The notes under the pieces: generated by a model
What the model was told of the DNA's origin: nothing
Database searches by the model: none
What the model saw: the letters and a program-made list of their open reading frames with translations, nothing else
In this document: positions 25,620 through 32,754 of the stretch, piece after piece
How positions within the stretch are numbered: the stretch's first letter is position 1
Layout of the letters: each line of letters opens with the position of its first letter
NCBI GenBank assembly: GCA_002529645.1
Contig: NAEP01000046.1
Location: forward strand, 1 to 64,000
Length of the DNA: 64,000 nucleotides
Direction: 5' to 3'
From: Candidatus Lumbricidiphila eiseniae
GTDB taxonomy: Bacteria > Actinomycetota > Actinomycetes > Actinomycetales > Microbacteriaceae
Translations under genes and position numbers: made by a program

Positions 25620-26033
25620 TCACACCTTCGACGCGGAATCCGTGGACCGTGTCAGGCCGTCTGCTCGGTCGGGTGCCTGTTGTTTTGACTCGTGTGGCCT
25701 CAGATCTGCTCGACGCTGCTCGCTGAGGCTCCACACCTCCTGCAGTGGGGTGCCCGTGTGGTTTCCTTCTGCATCGAAGAATTCTGCGACAAAAGCGCCA
25801 ATCCGAGCCTGCCAACGCTCATTTGCCGGCTCTGCTTCGACGGCCGCCAAGGCGGTCGGCAGGTCATCGCACTCCACAAGGTGGAACAGTCGATCACCGG
25901 AGCGCCAAATGACCCATTCGCCGATACCAACGCGGTCGAAAACTTCGCGAAGATCATCGGGTATCCGTGCGTGCTCACGGATGTACCCAGCAATCTGACC
26001 GGGGCGAATTGTGGAATGGAGAGCGTATCTCAT
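25620..26033 (-). CDS. L-rhamnose/L-fucose mutarotase-family protein
   Basis: 137 residues. RhaM-type (DUF718) small protein: RYALHSTIRPGQIAGYIREH, the central WVIWRSGDRLFHLVECDD and WQARIGAFV. Members interconvert alpha and beta anomers of L-rhamnose or L-fucose. Here it would supply the anomer used by the aldo-keto reductase. It lies 3 bp upstream of the lactonase and 42 bp downstream of the enolase-superfamily gene. The last 35 residues are not conserved. Confidence 0.88.
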   Translation of the reverse strand: MRYALHSTIRPGQIAGYIREHARIPDDLREVFDRVGIGEWVIWRSGDRLFHLVECDDLPTALAAVEAEPANERWQARIGAFVAEFFDAEGNHTGTPLQEVWSLSEQRRADLRPHESKQQAPDRADGLTRSTDSASKV

Positions 26034-26075
26034 GGTGTGGATGCCTTTCTTTGCCGTGTCTCAGCGCGTTTCGTG

Positions 26076-27164
26076 CTACGCGACTCGACGATTCTCAATA
26101 GCGTCGCGGTTCCAGTCAATCCCCAGCCCCACGGCATCGGGCGCGAACGCGCTGCCGTTTTCCAGTCGCATTTCCGAGTGCGTGATTGCCCGGAGCTGGC
26201 GAATGTGTTCGACATACGCGCCGTTGGGGATGGCCGCCACGAGGCTCACGTGCAACTCCATCAGGAAGTGCGGGCAGACGGCAACGTTGTATGCCTCGGC
26301 AAGGTGTGCCACCTTTAGCCAGGGGGTGATACCGCCGACCCGAGCGACATCCACCTGAACAATACCGACCGCATCGCGGTGCAGGTAATCACGGAATTGG
26401 CCGAGCGAATAGAGCGATTCACCAACGGCAATGGGGATGGATGTCGCCGCAGCAAGTCGTGCGTGCCCTGACACGTCATCGGTAGGCAGCGGTTCTTCGA
26501 ACCAGTACAGCCCGGCCTCCTCGAACGCAGCCGCACGCCGGATCGCTTCGGCGGCGGTCAGTGACTGGTTCGCGTCAACCATGATGTGCAGATCGGTGCC
26601 CACTGCCGCGCGGACGGCGAGCAGGCGTTCTCTATCCTCGGCGAGTGATGGTTTGCCGACCTTCAGTTTGATGCCGCGCAGTCCTCGACGTTGTGAGTCG
26701 AGTGCACCGGTGACCAGGTCGGATGTCGGCAGGTGTAGCCAACCGCCCTCCGTGTCGTAGACCGGGACCTGTTGGCGATGGCCACCCGCGATCTGCCACA
26801 GGGGTTGCAGGGCACGTTTGGCTCGGATATCCCACAGGGCGGTGTCTACCGCAGCGAGTGCGAGTGAGGTGATCGCACCGATGGCGGTGGCGTGGGTTGA
26901 CCAGAACAGATCTGCCCAGACGGCTTCGATATTTCGGCTGTCTTGTCCGGGAAGCTGGGGGAGGAAGTGGTTGTTGAGCATGCTGAGCACGGCCCGACCG
27001 CCCGATCCGATTGTGTAGGAGTATCCAACGCCGCAGAGTCCGTCTGCCGTGTCGATCTCGACGAAAATCGTTTCCTGTTTGATAAAACTTTGAACAGCGT
27101 CGGTGCGTACCGTCTCGACCTCAAGATCGATGAGATACGCAGTGGCGGCAGTAATTTTGGTCAC
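26076..27164 (-). CDS. Mandelate racemase/muconate lactonizing-type enzyme (sugar acid dehydratase)
   Basis: 362 residues from GTG 27164, which overlaps the regulator stop as GTGA; the longer frame from 27251 lies inside that gene. Enolase superfamily: IKLKVG (Lys), MVDANQS, WFEEPL and VGESLY (metal ligands), and CPHFLMELH near the end. It is distinct from the L-fuconate dehydratase at 22464, so the cluster has two enolase-superfamily enzymes. It may dehydrate a second sugar acid (for example galactonate, rhamnonate or arabinonate), which would widen the pathway to other L-sugars. The substrate cannot be read from sequence. Confidence 0.85.
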   Translation of the reverse strand: MTKITAATAYLIDLEVETVRTDAVQSFIKQETIFVEIDTADGLCGVGYSYTIGSGGRAVLSMLNNHFLPQLPGQDSRNIEAVWADLFWSTHATAIGAITSLALAAVDTALWDIRAKRALQPLWQIAGGHRQQVPVYDTEGGWLHLPTSDLVTGALDSQRRGLRGIKLKVGKPSLAEDRERLLAVRAAVGTDLHIMVDANQSLTAAEAIRRAAAFEEAGLYWFEEPLPTDDVSGHARLAAATSIPIAVGESLYSLGQFRDYLHRDAVGIVQVDVARVGGITPWLKVAHLAEAYNVAVCPHFLMELHVSLVAAIPNGAYVEHIRQLRAITHSEMRLENGSAFAPDAVGLGIDWNRDAIENRRVA

Positions 27165-27901
27165 AGTGTCCAGTTTTCCCGGGCTGGGGTCGGGGTCTGC
27201 CGGTTTGTAAAGGTCAGTGAGGATGCGTGCGTTGCTGCGGTGCGTAACCACGTTTCGATGCCCGCAATGTGCGTGAACATAAGCGCCGCGACAAGCTCGC
27301 TGTCTCCTTCCGCCAGTGCGTTGGCAATGGTGGCGTGCTCGGCGATCGTGCGGTTAGCCGCTCCGTCCTGGGTGATACCGCGCCACACCCGTGCCCGGAT
27401 GGTGCGACTCGACATGGACTCAATGAGCCCGGTCAAATACCGGTTACCGGAGGCCTGTGCAATGGTGTGGTGAAACTCAATGTCGTGCGTAACAAGAGCC
27501 GTGACATCATTTTGCTCGGATGTTTTAGCCAGGAATTGCCGTAGTCGTGCGGCGGTTTCGGCACCGGCACGACGTGCGGCAAGCGCGGCGGCGGCCGGTT
27601 CCAGGATGCGCCGGACTGCGAAAGTTTCGAGCACCGATTCATCATCGTGGAGGTCAACAACGAACGAGAGAGCCTCCAGCAGCAGTTCTGGTTCGAGGCT
27701 TGTCACGTACGTACCATCCCCTCGGCGCACGTCAAGAATTCGGATGACTTCGAGTGCCTTCACCGCTTCCCGGAGGGAAGATCGCGAGAGACCGAGGCGT
27801 TCGCTGAGCTCTTTCTCAGGCGGTAGACGATCCCCCGGCGCGAGGTCACCTGAGACGATCATTTCTTTGATGCGGAGGATCGCCTCGTCGGTGACAGCCA
27901 T
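27161..27901 (-). CDS. GntR/FadR-family regulator of the L-fucose cluster
   Basis: 246 residues from ATG 27901; a TACAAT box seven bases upstream suggests a leaderless transcript, and the wHTH then sits at the N-terminus as usual. GDLAPGDRLPPEKELSERLG and the recognition helix SRSSLREAVKALEVI are followed by an FCD domain with HDIEFHHTIAQASGN (metal-binding His). It leads the operon with the second enolase-family gene, mutarotase and lactonase. The motif AAACATCCGATCTCT in its own promoter recurs at the fucD promoter, so it likely controls both units, with a fucose-derived sugar acid as effector (inferred). Confidence 0.9.
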   Translation of the reverse strand: MAVTDEAILRIKEMIVSGDLAPGDRLPPEKELSERLGLSRSSLREAVKALEVIRILDVRRGDGTYVTSLEPELLLEALSFVVDLHDDESVLETFAVRRILEPAAAALAARRAGAETAARLRQFLAKTSEQNDVTALVTHDIEFHHTIAQASGNRYLTGLIESMSSRTIRARVWRGITQDGAANRTIAEHATIANALAEGDSELVAALMFTHIAGIETWLRTAATHASSLTFTNRQTPTPARENWTL

Positions 27902-27908
27902 ACCGTGA

Positions 27909-27943
27909 ATTGTAGCTGCACCGGGAGCAAACATCCGATCTCT
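27909..27943 (-). promoter_or_regulatory. Promoter and operator of the fucose-cluster regulator
   Basis: TACAAT (27914-27909, minus strand) ends seven bases before ATG 27901. The operator-like AAACATCCGATCTCT (27929-27943) overlaps the -35 position and matches the site in the fucD promoter in 14 of 15 positions, in the opposite orientation. Confidence 0.7.
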
Positions 27944-28033
27944 TGTGGAAGGAATCGGGATGTTTTTCACTGCACACAGTGGTGCTGAGGGTGTTTTCTT
28001 CAGCGGGTGTTCGGATTTTGCAACCACCTCGGA

Positions 28034-28122
28034 ATGTCACCCGTGAGCGCGGTAACGGTCGGCTCACCACCTGTGGAATCCCATCGCACGACACATGTCA
28101 TCGGTGAGCGCGGTAATGGTCG
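28034..28122. repeat. Two-copy 28-bp repeat, 61-bp period
   Basis: Copies 28034-28061 and 28095-28122 match at 25 of 28 positions with a 33-bp unrelated spacer, between the regulator start and the FKBP gene. Identical core: GTGAGCGCGGTAA. Confidence 0.85.
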
Positions 28123-28155
28123 TGTGTTCCGGACACACCGTCCGTTACCCGGTTA

Positions 28156-28161
28156 TAAGCT
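28156..28161 (+). promoter_or_regulatory. Leaderless -10 box of the FKBP gene
   Basis: TAAGCT followed by six bases and ATG 28168; no ribosome-binding site. Confidence 0.6.
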
Positions 28162-28167
28162 AACTCC

Positions 28168-28536
28168 ATGACCAACGCTACCAAGCCTGAAATCGACGCG
28201 CCGGAAGGCCCACCACCCACCGACCTTGTCATCAAAGATCTCACTGTTGGCTCCGGTGCTCAGGCACAACCGGGATCAACCGTTGATGTGCACTACGTTG
28301 GTGTTGAGTATGACAGTGGTGAAGAGTTCGACTCATCCTGGAATCGAGGTCAGTCCATCAATTTCCCGCTTGCGTCGCTCGTCACCGGGTGGCAAGAGGG
28401 AATTCCGGGTATGAAAGTCGGCGGTCGCCGCACCCTCATCTGCCCACCGCACAAGGCCTACGGCCCGGCGGGCGGCGGCCACCGTCTCTCTGGAAAAACA
28501 CTCATTTTCGTCATCGACCTACTCGGGGTGAGTTAG
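28168..28536 (+). CDS. FKBP-type peptidyl-prolyl cis-trans isomerase
   Basis: 122 residues, a single cytoplasmic FKBP domain. Conserved active-site segments: VDVHYVGVEYDSGEEFDSSW, GWQEGIPGMKVGGRRTLICP and AYGPAGGG. No signal peptide. It speeds prolyl isomerisation in protein folding. Transcribed from a leaderless promoter (TAAGCT, six bases upstream). Independent of the fucose cluster on its left. Confidence 0.95.
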   Translation: MTNATKPEIDAPEGPPPTDLVIKDLTVGSGAQAQPGSTVDVHYVGVEYDSGEEFDSSWNRGQSINFPLASLVTGWQEGIPGMKVGGRRTLICPPHKAYGPAGGGHRLSGKTLIFVIDLLGVS

Positions 28537-28633
28537 GTTTTCGGATAATTGGGCGGAGCCGGGATACCGGTGGTGCGTCGCAATTTTGTGGGTGTTTGTG
28601 GGTCTCAGTGGCCGTTGAGTAAGGGGTCATGGG

Positions 28634-28723
28634 CCCCGGGTGCCTGTGCGTCGGGGCGAGCAGGGCGCAGCCTGGTTCGTTTTGATGGGTTGCTGCTCGG
28701 GTACCTGTGTGCCGGTGCAAGCG
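28634..28723. repeat. Degenerate two-copy repeat, 61-bp period
   Basis: 28634-28662 and 28695-28723 agree at about 20 of 29 positions with the common core CGGGT-C-CCTGTG. The 61-bp interval equals that of the stronger loci. The rest of the 376-bp gap between FKBP and rpsO holds no supported gene. Confidence 0.5.
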
Positions 28724-28813
28724 ACTCATCTACCCTTGGTGTGCCCTGACGCCACAACGATGGGCGCACCGATCTCAAGGTCCGGGTACGGCCGCGTGGG
28801 AGATCCGGTCTGA

Positions 28814-28912
28814 TAGAGTGTGGGCCGGATGCCGTCATGGCGGCCGCGCATGGAGAGTGCTCAGGGAAACAGACCCTGGGCGGCGCGCAACGAGAGAGAG
28901 TAGAGAACCGGT
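28814..28912 (+). promoter_or_regulatory. rpsO promoter and leader
   Basis: A TAGAGT -10-like box at 28814-28819 precedes a leader of about 90 nt. The leader has a small hairpin (CAGGG 28862-28866 with CCCTG 28874-28878). rpsO leaders bind S15 in some bacteria; this is only suggestive here. Confidence 0.4.
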
Positions 28913-29182
28913 ATGGCCCTAGAAGCAGAGGTTAAGCAGTCGATCATTGACGAGTATGCAACTCACCCCGGTGACACCGGTTCTCCCGAGGTGCAGGTTG
29001 CGTTGCTCACCAAGCGCATAAAGGACCTCACCGAGCACCTGAAGGAGCACAAACACGACCACCACTCCCGTCGTGGTTTGTTGCTGTTAGTCGGCCAGCG
29101 CCGTCGTCTGCTCGGGTACCTTTCCGATGTGGACATCAGCCGTTATCGCTCGCTTATTGAGCGTCTCGGGTTGCGTCGCTGA
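28913..29182 (+). CDS. rpsO: 30S ribosomal protein S15
   Basis: 89 residues, the standard length. [36 protein letters not shown] (rRNA-binding loop) and the C-terminal [12 protein letters not shown] are all typical. S15 binds 16S rRNA early in 30S assembly. In most actinobacteria pnp follows directly; here DedA and a fusion gene lie between. Confidence 0.98.
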   Translation: MALEAEVKQSIIDEYATHPGDTGSPEVQVALLTKRIKDLTEHLKEHKHDHHSRRGLLLLVGQRRRLLGYLSDVDISRYRSLIERLGLRR

Positions 29183-29204
29183 CGCGCCACGGCTTCCGCG
29201 GTGT

Positions 29205-29294
29205 CTGGCACCCTACAAAGGTAGACATACCTTTCGGCTGTATCCCCCTTCGGCGTGTCGAGGCTGGCACCCTACAAGGGTGGGCATACCTTCG
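29205..29294. repeat. Two-copy palindromic repeat, 59-bp period, after rpsO
   Basis: Copies 29205-29236 and 29264-29294 share CTGGCACCCTACAA and CATACCTT with one gap. The first contains a perfect dyad AAAGGTA-GACA-TACCTTT (29217-29234), so it may also fold as a hairpin between the convergent rpsO and DedA genes and help termination. Confidence 0.75.
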
Positions 29295-29326
29295 CGCTCG
29301 AGGTGTTTTGGCACCGGCTATCTCGG

Positions 29327-29983
29327 CTAGTCCGTGGCACCTGGATCGAGGGATGTTCCGGTCGTCGTGGACACCTCTATCGTCATGGATGCTTCGTGGC
29401 GCGTGCCCATCCTCGCAATGATTCTGTCTGCGACGATACCGAGCACGATCGTGACGGGGATAGATATCGCTACCGCGAGCAGCGGATTCTCCGGCAGTGC
29501 TGCGCCGACGAGTGCGCCGATGCCCGCGTTGTAACAGGCCCACGTCACGCCCGCGACGGTGGAGAGCGGTAGATAGTGTGCGAGCGGGACGCGCCCGGCG
29601 CCGGCTGCGAGGTTGACGGCAATTCGGGCAAACGGAATGTATCGGGCGGTAAACACGAGTACAGCAGTGCGCCGGTGCACAGCCGTGCGAACACGCGCGA
29701 TTGCGCGAGCGACGCGCCCGCGACGCTGCCACTGCCACCTGTCCAGTCCGACCCGGCGACCAATGAGGTAGCAGAGCAGGTCACCGGTAGTGGCTCCGAG
29801 CGCCGCGATCGGCAAAACTGCGAGAAGTGGCGGCGATCCGGTAGTCGCAAACAGGGCACCCAGCGCAACGACCGCGGTTTCGCTCGGGAGGATAACGAGG
29901 AACGCGTCTCCGACCACAAGCGCGAACAGGGCAGGGAGCAACCAGGGCGAGGCAGCGAGGTCGTTCGCCCACGGAGCATCCAT
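29327..29983 (-). CDS. DedA-family membrane protein
   Basis: 218 residues, ATG start. DedA/SNARE-associated (VTT) domain: AALGATTGDLLCYLIGRRVG, then the RYIPFARIAVNLAAGAGR segment with conserved Arg and Pro, and a further hydrophobic hairpin. About five hydrophobic segments. DedA proteins are linked to undecaprenyl phosphate or phospholipid flipping and membrane homeostasis. The C-terminal tail has no obvious domain. Convergent with rpsO, divergent from the glycosyltransferase fusion. Confidence 0.9.
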   Translation of the reverse strand: MDAPWANDLAASPWLLPALFALVVGDAFLVILPSETAVVALGALFATTGSPPLLAVLPIAALGATTGDLLCYLIGRRVGLDRWQWQRRGRVARAIARVRTAVHRRTAVLVFTARYIPFARIAVNLAAGAGRVPLAHYLPLSTVAGVTWACYNAGIGALVGAALPENPLLAVAISIPVTIVLGIVADRIIARMGTRHEASMTIEVSTTTGTSLDPGATD

Positions 29984-30065
29984 GTCTCTTGTCTACCCGG
30001 TGTGGATGAACGGGAGACGAACGGGCGTGATAATCGATGCCACGGGGGCAACGGTCTGAGAGGAG

Positions 30066-30155
30066 GGGGCGGGCTTTTGTTGTGCGGGTGAAACGTGCGC
30101 GGCAAGTTCCGCCTCCAAGACCCCCAGGGGCGGGCTCTCGTTGTGCGGGTGAAAC
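30066..30155. repeat. Two-copy 29-bp repeat with a 32-bp spacer, 61-bp period
   Basis: Copies 30066-30094 and 30127-30155 match at 27 of 29 positions; spacer 30095-30126. The core of copy 2, CTCGTTGTGCGGGTGA, is close to the core of the repeat at 16541 (CTCGTTGTGTGGGGGA), one of the few cases of similarity between loci. Lies between divergent DedA and glycosyltransferase genes. Confidence 0.9.
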
Positions 30156-30260
30156 TGGTGGCGACGCGCATCTGAACACCTTGCAACCGTGTGATTAATC
30201 CTTGCGTGCGCCCGGTCAATTCGGAGGCTTAGTGCAGCAGAGAGGCCTCAACCTGTAATC

Positions 30261-32498
30261 GTGAAGGTTCTCTTGCTTGCAGAGTCGTTTCTCCCGCACA
30301 TGAACGGGGTGACGCACTCGCTGCTGCAGGTGCTTTATCACCTTGAACGGCGTGGCCACGAGTCGCTCGTGGTTGCCCCGCGATCCGGTCCCATTGACCA
30401 GTCCCTGTGTGGAGTCGAGGCGGTGCTGCTGCCGTCGATACCGTTGCCGAGTTATCCCGATGTGCGCCTGGCGCTTGCGAGCACCAGGCGGCTTGCGCAC
30501 CTCATGCGCGAGTTCGACGCCGACGTTGTGCACCTCGCCTCTCCGTTCGTGTTGGGATGGCGCGGGGTCCTCGCCGCGGAATCGGTTGGCATTCCCTCGG
30601 TTGCCGTCTACCAGACGGACATCCCGGCCTACGCACAGCGGTACGGTATGCCGGGGCTCGCCCCCGCGCTCGACCGGCATCTGTCGCGCCTTCACCGCCG
30701 CGCAACCCTCACTCTCGCGCCCTCATCCTCGGCCATTGAGCGGCTCGCTGCGATGGGGGTGGGGCAAGTGCAACTCTGGGGTCGGGGAGTCGACACCGAG
30801 AGGTTCGGGCCATCCCGTCGGAACGATGCGTGGCGAACACAGATCGCACCGAACGGTGACACCATCGTCGGTTACGTGGGTCGGCTTGCTCCCGAGAAAC
30901 AGGTGGAGGACCTCGCTGTGCTCGCGGACATCCCACACGTGCGACTCGTGATTGTGGGGGAGGGACCCAGTCGGGCTGACCTCGAGAAGGTTTTGCCGAC
31001 GGCGCATTTCACGGGATTCCTTGGTGGTACACAGCTCGCGGAGGTGCTCGCCAGTTTCGACGTTTTTGTTCATCCGGGCGAGCATGAGACCTTCTGCCAG
31101 ACCGTGCAGGAGGCTCTTGCGAGCGGCGTTCCGGTCGTTGCGACGGGCCGCGGGGGTCCGCTCGATCTTGTGAACGACAGTGTGACGGGATGGCTCTACC
31201 GCCCGGGTGACCTCGCCGACCTGCGCGAACGCGTGCGAGATCTAGCCGGGGATGGCTCGAAGCGCCGTGTATTTGCACTCCGGGCGGCCGAGTCGGTCGA
31301 GGGTCGCGGTTGGGATCGTCTTGGCGACGAATTGCTCGGGTACTACCGGTGGGCAATGGGGCACGCCACCACTGCTCGCGCTCCGCGTGTTGTCCGTCGA
31401 GCGGCCGGTCAGGTCGTGCCGTTGGTGTGTCAACCGGATCTGATTGCTTCGTCGTCCGGGTTGTCGAGCAACACAATCGTGCCTCCTGCGGTTGTATCTG
31501 TGCGCAGCACGGTTGTGCCCCGAGCGGGTGTGGGTGCGGCGGCGGAGCATCCCGACCCCCCATCAAAGCTGCGCTGGCGTCGCTATGTTGCTCTCGGAGA
31601 TTCACTCACCGAAGGCCTGTGTGACCGGTCGCGGATGCCTGATGGTGTCTACCGGGGGTGGGCTGATCGGCTTGCGTTACTGCTTGCGCTCGCCGAGGGA
31701 ACTTGTGGGCGCGCGGGAGAGGGGAACAACCCCGGCGCGGGTGTTGTGAGTGGGGGAATTGAGTACGCGAATCTTGCCGTACGCAGTCGCAGGGTGCGTG
31801 ATGTCGTCGAGACGCAGGTGCCGCGTGCGATGGAGCTGGGAGCTGACCTTGTGTCAATTCTGATCGGGGCAAATGACCTGGTCAGAGCTGGAAATGATCC
31901 TGTTCAACGTGCGGCACTGCTCTGTGACTCGGTGGCGGTGCTCCGAGGATCGGGATGCGATGTGCTGCTTGTTACCCCGTTCTACCCGCTGCGCCCGGTA
32001 TCCCGGTGGTTCACTGCTCGGTTTGCTGCATTCAACCGGGTGCTGCGTGATTGTGCAGCGGATACCGGTGCACTGCTGCTGGATGTTGCCGCTGATCCGG
32101 TGCTTGTTGGAACAGATCGGTGGGCGGAGGACCGTGTCCACCTCAATCCCGCCGGACACCGCGGATTGGCGTACGCTGCGGCCGAGGTGCTCGGGGTTCC
32201 TGACGCGCAGTTGCTCGCTGGGTTGGAGCGGGCCATCCATGACACCTCCGGTGAGGACGCTTCGACAGTTGTTGGTGACCTTGTCTGGTTTCGTCGCTAC
32301 GCAATGCCGTGGATTGCGCGGCGAGTGCGCGGGCGTACGGCGGGTGAGGGCATGGTTGCCAAGGATGACACGGTGATGTCGGTCACTGTGCCACCGGTGC
32401 TGGTGCCGTCGTCGGTGCCGTCCACCGTCGTACGGGCATCGGGGGTCACTGTGCCGGTGGGAGTCGGAACGCGGGGCATCCCGAATGTCGGACCCTGA
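30261..32498 (+). CDS. Fusion of a GT4 glycosyltransferase and an SGNH/GDSL hydrolase
   Basis: 745 residues. Residues 1-370 are a GT-B glycosyltransferase of family 4: EPSFLPHMNGVTHSLLQV-type N-terminus, YVGRLAPEKQ, and HPGEHETFCQTVQEALASGVP with the EX7E-type motif; close to actinobacterial mannosyltransferases. After a linker of about 70 residues, RRYVALGDSLTEGL (nucleophile Ser near residue 445) begins an SGNH hydrolase with LVSILIGANDLVR and DRVHLNPAGHRGLAYA. These two are usually separate neighbouring genes. The fused enzyme probably makes and edits an acylated mannolipid or envelope glycan (inferred). GTG start. Confidence 0.85.
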   Translation: MKVLLLAESFLPHMNGVTHSLLQVLYHLERRGHESLVVAPRSGPIDQSLCGVEAVLLPSIPLPSYPDVRLALASTRRLAHLMREFDADVVHLASPFVLGWRGVLAAESVGIPSVAVYQTDIPAYAQRYGMPGLAPALDRHLSRLHRRATLTLAPSSSAIERLAAMGVGQVQLWGRGVDTERFGPSRRNDAWRTQIAPNGDTIVGYVGRLAPEKQVEDLAVLADIPHVRLVIVGEGPSRADLEKVLPTAHFTGFLGGTQLAEVLASFDVFVHPGEHETFCQTVQEALASGVPVVATGRGGPLDLVNDSVTGWLYRPGDLADLRERVRDLAGDGSKRRVFALRAAESVEGRGWDRLGDELLGYYRWAMGHATTARAPRVVRRAAGQVVPLVCQPDLIASSSGLSSNTIVPPAVVSVRSTVVPRAGVGAAAEHPDPPSKLRWRRYVALGDSLTEGLCDRSRMPDGVYRGWADRLALLLALAEGTCGRAGEGNNPGAGVVSGGIEYANLAVRSRRVRDVVETQVPRAMELGADLVSILIGANDLVRAGNDPVQRAALLCDSVAVLRGSGCDVLLVTPFYPLRPVSRWFTARFAAFNRVLRDCAADTGALLLDVAADPVLVGTDRWAEDRVHLNPAGHRGLAYAAAEVLGVPDAQLLAGLERAIHDTSGEDASTVVGDLVWFRRYAMPWIARRVRGRTAGEGMVAKDDTVMSVTVPPVLVPSSVPSTVVRASGVTVPVGVGTRGIPNVGP

Positions 32499-32502
32499 CT
32501 GC

Positions 32503-32754
32503 TAGCATAAGTAACGTTTGGAGTGGGCGGGCTGGAGCTGGTCCCCTGTGGTGGATTACCAATCGTGGCAATCAGCGTAAACGAAAGAACAGTTGATGCG
32601 TGTGCGAGTGGTGGACCTCTACTGGTGACCAGCGTGACCCGTGTTCGTCGGTCAGATGCCTCTGTCTGCTCCTGACACGGGCGTGCCGGATGGGTGCGAC
32701 CGAGTATGAGTCGGGCTTGCACGGAGTGCGACGCAAAACAAAGGAGAAGACCTC
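32503..32754 (+). promoter_or_regulatory. pnp promoter and long leader
   Basis: TAGCAT (32503-32508) is a -10-like box just after the fusion gene. About 240 bases of leader follow, with a GACCCGTGT/ACACGGGC inverted repeat around 32637-32684 and AAAGGAGAA before the TTG start. pnp mRNA is often controlled by cleavage of leader hairpins in other bacteria; here that is only a possibility. Confidence 0.45.

Noticed and set aside
32541-32631. Possible 60-bp-period pair in the pnp leader (GTGGTGGA at 32548 and 32608)
   Set aside because: Only about 17 of 31 positions agree, close to what GC- and GT-rich DNA gives by chance.
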